Part shown: piece after piece, positions 15,082-22,672 of the stretch
How the letters are laid out: each line of letters begins with the position of its first letter
Numbering within the stretch: the stretch's first letter is position 1
IMG/VR virus record: IMGVR_UViG_3300047550_004474
Coordinates: 1-29,947 of that record
DNA: 29,947 nucleotides
DNA from: a virus
Strand: one strand, 5' to 3'
Program-made: the position numbers and the translations under genes
The notes under the pieces: model-generated
Database searches by the model: none
Told to the model about the DNA's origin: nothing
Seen by the model: the letters and a program-made list of their open reading frames with translations, nothing else

Positions 15082-15110
15082 TCCTCACCCCCGCCACTGT
15101 CCGCATCGAC
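15046..15110 (+). repeat. Copy 2 of the 65-nt junction repeat
   Basis: This is the partner of 14004-14068, offset by 1042 bases. It again spans gene tail, stop/start overlap and the first eleven codons of the next gene. Recombination between the copies would remove the two genes between them and leave an intact gene pair. Confidence 0.92.
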
Positions 15111-16196
15111 ACCCCCGGTCGCGCCTGCGGCCAAGGCTTCATCTCTGCCAGCAAGACTTGCCGTCAGCGCGGAGCCTTCCCCAAAGGCAAGGCAATCGCT
15201 GCGGGTTTAGGTGTGGCTGCCCTCGGGGTGGGGGCCTTTGCGCTGTCCCGACGCAGGGGGAGCGCTACCCCCGGGGGTGAGGCATCGCCCGCAGGCTCCC
15301 CTCGTCCACCCGGGGGTGGGGCGGCGCCCTCAGGTCCACCGCGTCTGCCTGGCATCACTCCCAAAGCTCTCCTCTCTCCCGCACCTCCGCGCCAGTCCAA
15401 GACCCAGCGGATGCGCGCGAACACTGCCACCGCGGTGCGCAACGCCGAGGGCGCCATCGCCCGAACAGCCCGTGAAGAAGTCCGCCGCATCGGCCAGATC
15501 GGCAACACCATGGCCGCCGCCGGTGAGGCTGCAGGCATGGCCACCAAGACCACCTTGCGCGAGCTCCGCCTCCGCGCCGAGGCGGCCCGCCGCCGCTACG
15601 AACCCGGCTATCGCGCCCCCGATCAACGTCGCCTACCCGGCGGGATCCAGGCCCCGTTCTCCCCTCGCGAGCGCACCTCCGAAGCCGTGCCTATCGATCC
15701 CCGCACTGGCCAACCGCGTCGGCGCAAAGCGCGCGGCTTCGGGCGCGCCGACAACTACATCCAGACTTACGCCCCGGTACGAATCCAACCACCGACCCGT
15801 CGTGATGCCTGCTGGGAGGGTTACGTCCAGGCCGGTATGAAGCGCAAGGGCAAGCGCGAAGTGCCCAATTGTGTCCCCGCCTCCTCCGGGCTCAGCAAGC
15901 CCCGAGCTCAGAAGGACACCGAGGATGACAAGAAGTACACCAAAACCGTCACCAATCCCGAAACCGGTCGCAAAAACAAGGTCCGCTACGGCGCCAAGGG
16001 CTACCGCATTGCCCCTGGCACCGATAAAGGCGACCGTTACTGCGCCCGTTCTTTCGGCGACATGAAGTCCGAGGGCTACGACTGCTCCGGCGCCGAGCGC
16101 AACACACCCTTGTGCCTCTCGCGGGCGAAGTGGAAGTGCTCCGGTAAGTCCAGTCGCCGCGATGGAGCCCCCACGCCGGGAAAGTCCTCGGCCTAG
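15078..16196 (+). CDS. Cys-box protein fused to cyanophage-type CWxGY / KYGAKGYRIAPGT (DUF6321-like) regions
   Basis: Predicted 372 residues. MILTPATVRID opens the protein, followed by the Cys box CGQGFISASKTC (C17-C28), a hydrophobic segment at 39-57, a Pro/Gly-rich linker (60-105), a basic helical region (108-175), then DACWEGYVQAGMKRKG...VPNCVP (243-267). The last part is KTVTNPETGRKNKVRYG...YRIAPGTDKGDRYCARS (~289-325), ending in SRAKWKCSG. I associate the last two blocks with structural-region proteins of marine phages (DUF6321-like, from memory). RRDACWEGY resembles the RDSxWAEGF tail of the neighbours. Start ATG 15078 is set by the ATGA overlap and the repeat. Confidence 0.78.
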   Translation: MILTPATVRIDTPGRACGQGFISASKTCRQRGAFPKGKAIAAGLGVAALGVGAFALSRRRGSATPGGEASPAGSPRPPGGGAAPSGPPRLPGITPKALLSPAPPRQSKTQRMRANTATAVRNAEGAIARTAREEVRRIGQIGNTMAAAGEAAGMATKTTLRELRLRAEAARRRYEPGYRAPDQRRLPGGIQAPFSPRERTSEAVPIDPRTGQPRRRKARGFGRADNYIQTYAPVRIQPPTRRDACWEGYVQAGMKRKGKREVPNCVPASSGLSKPRAQKDTEDDKKYTKTVTNPETGRKNKVRYGAKGYRIAPGTDKGDRYCARSFGDMKSEGYDCSGAERNTPLCLSRAKWKCSGKSSRRDGAPTPGKSSA

Positions 16197-16501
16197 TGCG
16201 CAACGACGCCCCCGAGGGCCGCTCCACCGAGTACTACCGCACGCACCCCGAGGCCGCCGCCAAGAAGGTGCGCCACCAGGCCGAAATCAACCGTCGCCCC
16301 TCTGAACGCAAACGCCGCGCCGAACTCAACCAGGAGCGCCGCCGCCGTGGCATCGCCGGCAAAGGTGGCCCAGACATCTCCCACACCGAGGACGGAAAAA
16401 CCGTCCTCGAGGAGCCCTCTATCAATCGTGCCCGCAACGGTCACGGCACCAACCCCCGCCTAAAGCGCGACGCAATCTGGGCCGAAGGATTCAGCCCTTA
16501 G
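16196..16501 (+). CDS. STEYYR-type phage protein with RDAIWAEGF tail
   Basis: Predicted 101 residues from a GTG overlapping the preceding TAG (TAGTG). The sequence (STEYYRTHPEAAAKK..., RPSERKRRAELNQERRRRG, DISHTEDG) is highly basic. It matches a small protein type I have seen beside the KYGAKGYRIAPGT-type protein in marine phages; its role there is unknown. The extra C-terminal KRDAIWAEGFSP is the array tail. There is no Cys box. The stop TAG shares bases with the stop of the minus-strand XRE gene (TTAG serves both strands). The charge suggests DNA or RNA binding, possibly inside the head. Confidence 0.78.
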   Translation: MRNDAPEGRSTEYYRTHPEAAAKKVRHQAEINRRPSERKRRAELNQERRRRGIAGKGGPDISHTEDGKTVLEEPSINRARNGHGTNPRLKRDAIWAEGFSP

Positions 16502-16749
16502 AGGCCACGCAGCAGGTCTTGCAACGAAAGCCCATAGATTTCGCTTAGTGTAAACAGCTTAGATAAAGAAAGCTCAACTTCTCCTTGTTCGAGTCGACTA
16601 TAAGCAGCTTGGCTTATAGAAAGAATTTCTGCGATCTGTGCTTGTGTGAGACCGGCATGTTCCCTGAGCCCTCGGATACGTCGGCACACCGCCAACTGTC
16701 TGTGGATTGCCACTGCCGCCGTATGCGCTAGCCGTTTAAGCTTACTCAT
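16498..16749 (-). CDS. XRE-family transcriptional regulator
   Basis: Predicted 83 residues from ATG 16749, preceded on its strand by GGGGGT. The frame stays open further upstream to 16914, but that would run into the protease gene. Residues 34-57 (LTQAQIAEILSISQAAYSRLEQGE) are a textbook XRE helix-turn-helix, and SLSKLFTLSEIYGLSLQDLL is the usual supporting helix pair. It is the only minus-strand gene in the head-tail operon. Its start lies 27 bases from the protease start, so it could bind the shared gap and control itself and the downstream late genes. A lone antitoxin relic is an alternative; no toxin is adjacent. Confidence 0.85.
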   Translation of the reverse strand: MSKLKRLAHTAAVAIHRQLAVCRRIRGLREHAGLTQAQIAEILSISQAAYSRLEQGEVELSLSKLFTLSEIYGLSLQDLLRGL

Positions 16750-16776
16750 ACCCCCAAAAACACGTAATCTGGTGGG
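16750..16776. promoter_or_regulatory. 27-bp divergent gap between XRE regulator and protease gene
   Basis: The whole space between the two divergent start codons is 27 bp. It contains a 5-bp inverted repeat (ACCCC at 16750, GGGGT at 16774) whose arms act as the Shine-Dalgarno-like G-runs of each gene. No clear -10/-35 pair is seen. An operator here is plausible but unproven. Confidence 0.35.
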
Positions 16777-18057
16777 GTGGAAACACCTTCTGCCTACCGC
16801 TACGACTTCGCACCCATCACGGGAAGCGAGCCCACCGAGGAGGGCTACCTCCGTGTCTGGTGTCGTGCGGCGCGCACGGGGACCCAGGTCTACCGGCGTG
16901 CTAATGGCATTCAAGTCCGTGAGTACAGACCTCCCGAGGAGGTCAGTTCACCGGACTCTCTTTCCACGTTCGGGATGAAACCCGCTACGTGGGGGCACCC
17001 TCCTGTCCTTCTCGACTCAGCAAACACGAAACAGTACCAAATTGGTTACTCCGGTAGCCAAGTGCGGTACACCGATGGTTTTGTTGAGGTTGCATTGGTC
17101 ATCACTGATCAAGATGCAATCACGAAGATAAAGCGCAAAGATGCCACTGAGGTGTCCGCCGGTTACAAGGTCGACTTCGACCCGACCCCCGGGATAACCC
17201 CCGAGGGTGAGGAGTACGCCGGTGTCCAGCGCAACATCAGGGTCAACCACATCGCCATCGTCCCCCGTGGCCGCGCCGGCCCGGAGGTACGACTTCTCCT
17301 CGATCGTATGGACGCTGCCGATGGCATCGCTGTTGATCAGGAGCTCACCCGCACTCGCGGATCGGCGCCCCAGTCCAGTTCACCTGCATCTCCCGTTATG
17401 GCCACCGTCAAACTCGACGGCCTGGAGATCGATCTGCCCGCAGAAGCAGCTACCGCGGTCCAGTCCTTCGCACGGGACATGGAGCGTCAGCTGCAAACTG
17501 CAATTAGTGAGCGCAACGAGCTTAGCGATAAGCTCGATGCTGCGCAGGCAGAGATCGATAGCCTCGCCATTGAAAAAGAAACCGCCGAAGGGCGCGCCGA
17601 CGCTCTCGAGGAGCGGATCGTGGAACTTCAGTCGGACGACGCGCGGATTGATACCGCCGAACTCGACACCCTCGTTGCCCGTCGTTTGGCAACACTTCAG
17701 AAACTAGCACCTGCGTTCCCTGAAGACTTCAAGTTCGACGGCATCGACGATGACGAGCTTTACGCTCAAGCCTTCGAGAGCCTGACCGGCTCTGCTCCCC
17801 CCGAGGACGCCCCCTCCTCTTACATCTACGGTGTGGTGGATGGTGTTCTGGCTGTCCATGCTGACGCCTCCGACGACCCCTCCGATGGAGCGGACGAGGG
17901 TGAAGACCCTGACGAAGATGAATCAGCTGCTCGGGGAGACAGTAGCGAGACTCTGCGCAGCGCTCTGCGTGGTGTCGGACGCCCAGCTTCTCCTGTAACA
18001 GCTTACCGTTCTCGGCAAGCTGAAGCCTGGAAGCGCCCCCTCACCGCCACTAAGTAA
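16777..18057 (+). CDS. Prohead protease (DUF2213-like) fused to scaffold domain
   Basis: Predicted 426 residues from GTG 16777. The N-terminal ~180 residues match DUF2213-type proteases: YLRVWCRAARTG, GHPPVLLD (H74), EVSAGYKVDF (S127) and NHIAIVPRGRAG (H158). The candidate His/Ser catalytic residues are H74 and S127. It would cleave scaffold and capsid during head maturation. Residues ~208-300 (starting MATVKLDGLEIDLP) form a long coiled coil typical of scaffolds, and the C-terminus is acidic and low-complexity (DDPSDGADEGEDPDEDE). An internal ATG at 17398 could give a separate scaffold product, although no good ribosome site precedes it. Confidence 0.88.
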   Translation: METPSAYRYDFAPITGSEPTEEGYLRVWCRAARTGTQVYRRANGIQVREYRPPEEVSSPDSLSTFGMKPATWGHPPVLLDSANTKQYQIGYSGSQVRYTDGFVEVALVITDQDAITKIKRKDATEVSAGYKVDFDPTPGITPEGEEYAGVQRNIRVNHIAIVPRGRAGPEVRLLLDRMDAADGIAVDQELTRTRGSAPQSSSPASPVMATVKLDGLEIDLPAEAATAVQSFARDMERQLQTAISERNELSDKLDAAQAEIDSLAIEKETAEGRADALEERIVELQSDDARIDTAELDTLVARRLATLQKLAPAFPEDFKFDGIDDDELYAQAFESLTGSAPPEDAPSSYIYGVVDGVLAVHADASDDPSDGADEGEDPDEDESAARGDSSETLRSALRGVGRPASPVTAYRSRQAEAWKRPLTATK

Positions 18058-18069
18058 GGAGATCCTTCC

Positions 18070-18681
18070 ATGGCTGTCACTTTCACCGCTACCACCGTGT
18101 CCAACCCCAGCGGTGTGCAGGGCTCTTACCCCCTGACTCAAGTTGCTGGGCACGAGGGCATGATCGCGGATCTGCAGGCCTACACGGCGCGCAGTTACCA
18201 CAATCAGTCCGGCGCTGCTATTCCTTTCGGGGTTCTGGTCGCCACTGATAATACCCCCACGAGCAACGACGTATTCGCCGTTGAGATCGCTACAGGTACG
18301 ACCTTGATCCAAGGTATTGCTGTCAGCTCGCTCACTAACGAAGGCGTCAGCCTCGGTGCAACGTACACCCCGATCCCCACGCCGGTGTACTCCGATGGCC
18401 GAGTCGGCTACGCCGATAAAACGACCATCAACGTAGTCTCTAAAGGTGTGATCTGGGTTTACACCACAGCGGCGATTGCCCTTGGTGACGCCGTGCGCTT
18501 CTTCAAATCCGATCATTCAGGCACCGTTACAGGTGCTTACCTTGGTCGATTCACAAAAACCGCTGTCACGAATAAGACTGTGCAGCTCACCGCCGGTGCT
18601 CGGTGGCTGTCTGAGACCTCAGGTGCCGGCCTCGCGTTGCTGGAGATCGACATCCCAGCGTGCACCTACACCGCCGACTGA
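18070..18681 (+). CDS. Capsid cement/decoration protein (DUF2190-like)
   Basis: Predicted 203 residues. AAGGAG at 18056-18061 with an 8-base spacer is a strong ribosome site, fitting a high-copy virion protein. YPLTQVAGHEGMIADLQAYTARSYHNQSGAAIPFGVLVA, shown by its key parts, is the usual start of the gp24-type cement family. The C-terminal part is beta-rich (KGVIWVYTTAAIALGDAV). It would stabilise the capsid shell. It is directly followed by the major capsid gene, as is usual. Confidence 0.82.
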   Translation: MAVTFTATTVSNPSGVQGSYPLTQVAGHEGMIADLQAYTARSYHNQSGAAIPFGVLVATDNTPTSNDVFAVEIATGTTLIQGIAVSSLTNEGVSLGATYTPIPTPVYSDGRVGYADKTTINVVSKGVIWVYTTAAIALGDAVRFFKSDHSGTVTGAYLGRFTKTAVTNKTVQLTAGARWLSETSGAGLALLEIDIPACTYTAD

Positions 18682-18695
18682 CAGGAGCCCCTCCC

Positions 18696-19613
18696 ATGAC
18701 CACTGAAATCCGCAACGACGAGGTCGGCGTTTTTCTCGCTCGCGAGCTGGAAACTATTCTGGCGCGCACTTTTGAGGTCGAGTACGCTGATATCAAGTAC
18801 AGCTCTCTCATTCCGATCTCCACCGAGGTCGGACCGGGCGCTGATTCTTACACCTATCGAGTCTTCGACAAGCAAGGCTCGATGAAGGTGATTGGCGACA
18901 AGGCGCAGGATCTGCCCCGTGCAGACGTGCTGCGCAAAGAGGTCACGCACCCCGTGCGTAGCCTCGGGGCCTCCTTCGCGTACACCATCCAGGAGACTCG
19001 TGCAGCCTCCATGGTGCCGGGTATGAACCTGGAGCAGCGCCGCGCCAATGCTGTGCGCCGGGCGTACGAAGAGAAAGTGCAGGAGATCGCCTACTTCGGC
19101 GACGTCGGCTCCGGCATGAAAGGCTTCTTCAACAACGACCAGATTGATAAGCTCGTCCCCGACAAGTGGTTCGATACCGCTGGTATCACCACCGATGAGC
19201 AACTGGCGCTGTTGAACGAGGTGCCTACTCGTCTGGTGGCTAACTCAAATATGAAAGAGATGCCTCAGACAATGCTGGTTCCCTACAGCGTGTACCGTCT
19301 GATCTCCACGACTCCTCGTTCTACGACATCGGACACCACAGTGATGGAGTTCTTTCTCCGCACTAATCCGATGATTACGGCTATCGAGCCGATCAACGAG
19401 CTCGAGGCCAGCAAGTCTAACGGAGCCCTGTCCAAGGACCGTATCGTGGTTTACGATCGCAATCCTGACAAGCTGCAGCTGCACATTCCCCAGCCTCTGG
19501 AGTTTCTGCCGCCCCTGCGTCATTCTCTGGAGTTCAGCGTAGCTGCGCACGCCCGCATCGGCGGATTGGCGCTGTACTACCCCAAGTCGGCGATGGTTCT
19601 CGAGAAGGCGTGA
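18696..19613 (+). CDS. Major capsid protein (DUF2184-like)
   Basis: Predicted 305 residues. ATG 18696 follows an AGGAG-type site eight bases upstream. The sequence YSSLIPISTEVGPGADSYTYRVFD, GDKAQDLPRAD and TMLVPYSVYRLISTTP is typical of DUF2184 capsid proteins, which take the HK97 fold. EFLPPLRHSLEFSVAAHARIGGLALYYPKSAM is the common C-terminal P-domain strand pattern. It assembles the icosahedral shell around the scaffold. Codons are GC-ending with no obvious ATA. No delta domain is seen upstream, in keeping with the separate scaffold in the protease gene. Confidence 0.93.
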   Translation: MTTEIRNDEVGVFLARELETILARTFEVEYADIKYSSLIPISTEVGPGADSYTYRVFDKQGSMKVIGDKAQDLPRADVLRKEVTHPVRSLGASFAYTIQETRAASMVPGMNLEQRRANAVRRAYEEKVQEIAYFGDVGSGMKGFFNNDQIDKLVPDKWFDTAGITTDEQLALLNEVPTRLVANSNMKEMPQTMLVPYSVYRLISTTPRSTTSDTTVMEFFLRTNPMITAIEPINELEASKSNGALSKDRIVVYDRNPDKLQLHIPQPLEFLPPLRHSLEFSVAAHARIGGLALYYPKSAMVLEKA

Positions 19614-19626
19614 GCCTCTCCTTCCT

Positions 19627-19645
19627 AACCCAGTAAGAATGGGTT
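19627..19645 (+). terminator. Hairpin after the major capsid gene
   Basis: A 6-bp stem (AACCCA/TGGGTT) with a 7-nt loop starts 13 bases after the capsid stop. No U-run follows, so it is more likely a weak attenuator or an mRNA 3'-end protector than a strong terminator. It could help keep capsid mRNA more abundant than that of downstream genes. Confidence 0.4.
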
Positions 19646-19667
19646 GTCACACTTGCTTCCCCCGAAC

Positions 19668-20075
19668 ATGATCATCGTTTACCGCCCTGAACTCGAGAAT
19701 CCACCGATGGCACCCGAGTGCACGATCGGCTTCTCGTTCGTCAGTGGTGGCGGCCTCCCTGACCACATCCAACTGCAATCCGGGGTAACCCGCGATTTCC
19801 CCGAGGATGCCTGGGAACGGATCAAAGATTACGACGTAGTCAAAACTCTCCTCAAATGCGGTGCGCTCCGTATCATGACAGAGGAAGAGTCCCCCGAGGT
19901 TCCAGTTATTCGTGCAGACTCTGTTGCGGATCTGCCCTTGACCGAGGCTCTGAGCTTGATCGAGGCTAGTTTCGATGTGGAGCAGCTGCGTCGCTGGGAC
20001 GCTAAAGACTCGCGTATTCGGGTGAAGAACACCATCGCCAAGCGCATCTCCTCCATAACGGAGGGCAACGGCTAA
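19668..20075 (+). CDS. Hypothetical head-region protein
   Basis: Predicted 135 residues from ATG 19668; TTG 19644 is an alternative, and no ribosome site is clear. The sequence begins MIIVYRPELENPP and has FPEDAWERIKDYDVVKTLLKCGALRIM. The second half is acidic, then helical and basic at the end. It lies between the capsid and the DUF4054 connector, a place often occupied by small unnamed proteins. No family is recognised. The stop overlaps the next ATG (TAATG). Confidence 0.72.
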   Translation: MIIVYRPELENPPMAPECTIGFSFVSGGGLPDHIQLQSGVTRDFPEDAWERIKDYDVVKTLLKCGALRIMTEEESPEVPVIRADSVADLPLTEALSLIEASFDVEQLRRWDAKDSRIRVKNTIAKRISSITEGNG

Positions 20076-20383
20076 TGAGCACCCCCACGACCGGCGAATT
20101 TCTCCTTCGTTTCCCCGAGTTCGGCGAGCAATCGCTCTCGGTGGTCGAAGGAGCGCTGGCCGAGGCTTCGCGTTCTGTAACGCCTGCTGTTTGGGGATAC
20201 GCTCACACCGATGCTGTCAGCTACCTCGCGGCCCACTTATTGGCGACGCGCACAATGCAGATCGGCGCGCAAGTTGGGGCAACTTCAGGTACACCTACCG
20301 GAACCCAACTAGAGTCGACTCTGTACGGCCAGGAGCACAAGAGACTGCGCGAGCAGCTACCTCTCAGTGGATTCGTGTTCTAG
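20075..20383 (+). CDS. Head-tail connector (DUF4054-like)
   Basis: Predicted 102 residues. FLLRFPEFGEQSLSVVEGALAEASRSV...WGYAHTDAVSYLAAHLLA is the classical DUF4054 / gp6-like adaptor pattern. Such adaptors form a ring under the portal that joins head to tail. The C-terminal LESTLYGQEHKRLREQLPLSG fits the family. The start overlaps the preceding stop; the stop is three bases before the next gene. Confidence 0.85.
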   Translation: MSTPTTGEFLLRFPEFGEQSLSVVEGALAEASRSVTPAVWGYAHTDAVSYLAAHLLATRTMQIGAQVGATSGTPTGTQLESTLYGQEHKRLREQLPLSGFVF

Positions 20384-20386
20384 CTC

Positions 20387-20785
20387 ATGACCATCGCAGC
20401 TGCCACAGTCGCCGCTTACGCCCCCTGGGGTAACGCCCAGCTAGCGTTCGAGGTAGGTACAGGGCTAACCATCACCGAGGCCGCGACCGGTAACACGGTT
20501 CAGTCCACAGAGGTGATCGAGTACCTCGCCGCACTCACACTTCAGGCCCCATCCTGGAAGCCTGAGGCCGGCGTGGACGCCACGACCTACTCGTGCCGAG
20601 GGCGGCTGCTGAGTCCCGCAATTCTCGATCCGCGCATCACCAATGGAGCGCAGGCCACGGCCGTCATCAATGGCTACCGCGGCCGATTCGAGCTGGTCTT
20701 TGATCTGGCTATGGATGCGGGACATCGCCGTGACCTACGGCAAGCCATTGAGGGCACGTTCCGTGTTGTTGGAGGGCCTTCCTGA
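20387..20785 (+). CDS. Probable head-closure (stopper) protein
   Basis: Predicted 132 residues. Position after the DUF4054 adaptor suggests the stopper or head-closure role. The text supports a small beta protein: NAQLAFEVGTGLTITEAATGNTV, then VEYLAALTLQ-like strands, DATTYSCRGRLLSPAILDPRI and YRGRFELVFDLAMD. I have seen this general layout at this place in cyanophage genomes but assign the role mainly by gene order. The stop overlaps the next ATG (TGATG). Confidence 0.65.
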   Translation: MTIAAATVAAYAPWGNAQLAFEVGTGLTITEAATGNTVQSTEVIEYLAALTLQAPSWKPEAGVDATTYSCRGRLLSPAILDPRITNGAQATAVINGYRGRFELVFDLAMDAGHRRDLRQAIEGTFRVVGGPS

Positions 20786-21159
20786 TGTCCCGTCCTAACA
20801 GAGCCCTCACTCGTCGATTGCGCACCGCCACAGCCCGAGCTGTGGGGCAACTCAGTACTTGGTTAGACGCGCGCTTCACCGAGGAGATCTCGGCGGTGAA
20901 GTGGGAGTTTCCAACACCACCTCAAGTGCGCGACATCGTAGATACTGGACGGCTGCGCGCCAGTCAAACACGCACGTTCGACAAAGCGGGCAACGTGACC
21001 TTCACCTGGCCGTTGGAGTATGCAGGACAGGTCCACGAGGGCGGAGTTTCAGTCACTGGACTCCGCTTTCCTGGCCGTCCCTGGACTAAAGCGCCTCTCG
21101 CGGAAGCTCCGGGAAAGTTCAGTCAGTTCCTACGTGCAGCGCTGGAGGCGCAGAAATGA
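20785..21159 (+). CDS. Neck/tail-completion protein (HK97 gp10-like)
   Basis: Predicted 124 residues. A basic helical start (RALTRRLRTATARAVGQL) is followed by strand-rich sequence with DTGRLRASQT, TFTWPLEYAGQVHEGG and PGRPWTKAPLAEAPGKF. The tyrosine-alanine-x-x-VHEGG core and the RPW motif are typical of gp10-like neck proteins. It probably sits at the head-tail joint. The start and stop both overlap neighbours. Confidence 0.75.
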   Translation: MSRPNRALTRRLRTATARAVGQLSTWLDARFTEEISAVKWEFPTPPQVRDIVDTGRLRASQTRTFDKAGNVTFTWPLEYAGQVHEGGVSVTGLRFPGRPWTKAPLAEAPGKFSQFLRAALEAQK

Positions 21160-21626
21160 CAAATTCTGTGGCTTATCCTCCAATTACTGCAGTGCGCTCC
21201 ACCATCGAGCGTCACATCCTCGATCTTTATGAGATCGACGGTACGCTTAAGGGCTACAGCGCGTGGCCTGGGTACTACACGCTGCCCAACAATAAGCGTA
21301 TTCCCGCTGTGTATGTTGTGGGTGAAGATATGGTCCCCTCCAATTGGACCATAAATGGCATCGAATGCACGATCGATGACGTCCCCGAAATTGAAAATCC
21401 AGGTTCCGTCGGTGCCGTTGTTTCATACGAGCGCTGGAAAGTTCGATTCACGAATTACGGAACAAACAAGGGTACGCGCATGGCCACCTCCATGCTCGAC
21501 ATTCGTCGACGCCTCGCGCGTGCCTTCCCCCGGGACCGTACCACTTACTTGCCCCGGACTGAGGCCACTTTTGAGGCCTTGACGGTGTCAGTGCTCGGTC
21601 CCGTCCTGAACCCCCCGATCCCCTAA
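21156..21626 (+). CDS. Probable tail terminator
   Basis: Predicted 156 residues. It lies between the neck protein and the tail tube, where tail-terminator genes normally are. The start overlaps the previous stop (ATGA). The sequence (IPAVYVVGEDMVPSNWTINGIECTID, shortened; VVSYERWKVRFTNYGTNKGT; ATSMLDIRRRLARAFPR) fits an alpha/beta gpU-like protein that caps the tube and stops its growth. Assignment rests mostly on order. Confidence 0.65.
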   Translation: MTNSVAYPPITAVRSTIERHILDLYEIDGTLKGYSAWPGYYTLPNNKRIPAVYVVGEDMVPSNWTINGIECTIDDVPEIENPGSVGAVVSYERWKVRFTNYGTNKGTRMATSMLDIRRRLARAFPRDRTTYLPRTEATFEALTVSVLGPVLNPPIP

Positions 21627-21638
21627 GGAGTCACCACC

Positions 21639-22628
21639 ATGGCCGACTACGCTATTGGTCTTGCTTTTCACAAGGCCCACAGGACCCTTATTCGTGCTGT
21701 GCCGCTAACTGCCCCCAATCGTTACTTCGCGACGCGGGACACGTCCGGTAACATCACACTCCCTACTCTGGCTTCCGGCGATAGCTACACCGAGCTGCAG
21801 GGTGCCTCGCAAAGCAGCTTTCAGGTCAACGACAACAACACAGAGTTTCGCCTGCTCGGCGACGATGGGTGGTCTGACAGCGTCATCACAGGTAGCTCTG
21901 TGCAGGCGTCCATGACTGCTTATTTTATGAAAAATACTGATATTCCTGCCGGTTCTACAACCCCGCAATTTTACGGTGGTTATGACGAAGGCTTTGAGCT
22001 GATCCAACGAGCTCGCTATGACAAAAACTTTGAGATTTACTTCGAGTTCCTCAAGGAGCTGGGTCAAGCGACCGGTTCTTCTGGGAACTACATCTACGAT
22101 TTCACGGGATTTAATGCGGTTCTTCAGAATTATCAAGAACAGGTTAACGCCGAAGGCCTTACCGAAGTAAGTTTCGACCTAATGAGCCGCGGACGCCCAA
22201 TTTTTGGTAAGTACGACGCAGGCTCTACAGCTCTCAGCTTTGGCGGCGTTCAGTCCAGTCTGCTGGTGCTTGTCAACGGTACACGTCAAGCAGCTGTAGT
22301 GCCTGCGGACAATGCATCGGCAGTCTCGACTAGCAGCACCGTTACGGTTACATACACTTCCAACGGTTCGGCGGCGCTCTCCAACCTCGCCCTGGGGCAA
22401 ACCGATGGTTCCGGCTTCCGTCTCGAGGTGGCCTCAACAGGGGTGAGGGTGCCTGCCAGCGTCGCTCTCGGGGGTGCCGGTACCAACGTGGTCACGCTGA
22501 CTCCGGCCGGCGCGCTGACGGCGGGAACCATCTACAGGCTGAAGGTCGCGGACGGGGCTATCACTCAAGTGGTGGCCGGCGTCAAACGCCCGCTACAGGG
22601 ACTGACCACTGAGTTCCGCACCGCCTGA
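21639..22628 (+). CDS. Major tail tube protein with Ig-like C-terminal domain
   Basis: Predicted 329 residues. AAGGAG with an 8-base spacer precedes the ATG, fitting a high-copy protein. Residues ~1-205 look like a tube-forming beta protein (SYTELQGASQSSFQVNDNN, GDDGWSDSVITGSSVQASMTAYF, SFDLMSRGRPIFGKYDAGS). Residues ~215-329 read as a bacterial Ig-like (SbsA/Big_5-type) domain: STSSTVTVTYTSNGSAAL, VVTLTPAGALTAGTIYRLKV. Such add-on domains project from the tube and may bind host surface sugars. A strong terminator follows. Confidence 0.87.
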   Translation: MADYAIGLAFHKAHRTLIRAVPLTAPNRYFATRDTSGNITLPTLASGDSYTELQGASQSSFQVNDNNTEFRLLGDDGWSDSVITGSSVQASMTAYFMKNTDIPAGSTTPQFYGGYDEGFELIQRARYDKNFEIYFEFLKELGQATGSSGNYIYDFTGFNAVLQNYQEQVNAEGLTEVSFDLMSRGRPIFGKYDAGSTALSFGGVQSSLLVLVNGTRQAAVVPADNASAVSTSSTVTVTYTSNGSAALSNLALGQTDGSGFRLEVASTGVRVPASVALGGAGTNVVTLTPAGALTAGTIYRLKVADGAITQVVAGVKRPLQGLTTEFRTA

Positions 22629-22636
22629 TCCAACCC

Positions 22637-22672
22637 CCTGAGGAGCTTCACCGGCTCCTCAGGTTTTTTTTT
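22637..22672 (+). terminator. Rho-independent terminator after the tail tube gene
   Basis: A perfect 10-bp stem (CCTGAGGAGC/GCTCCTCAGG) with a 7-nt loop is followed by nine T residues. This is the clearest terminator in the window. It would lower transcription of the chaperone and tape-measure genes relative to the tube. Confidence 0.95.
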
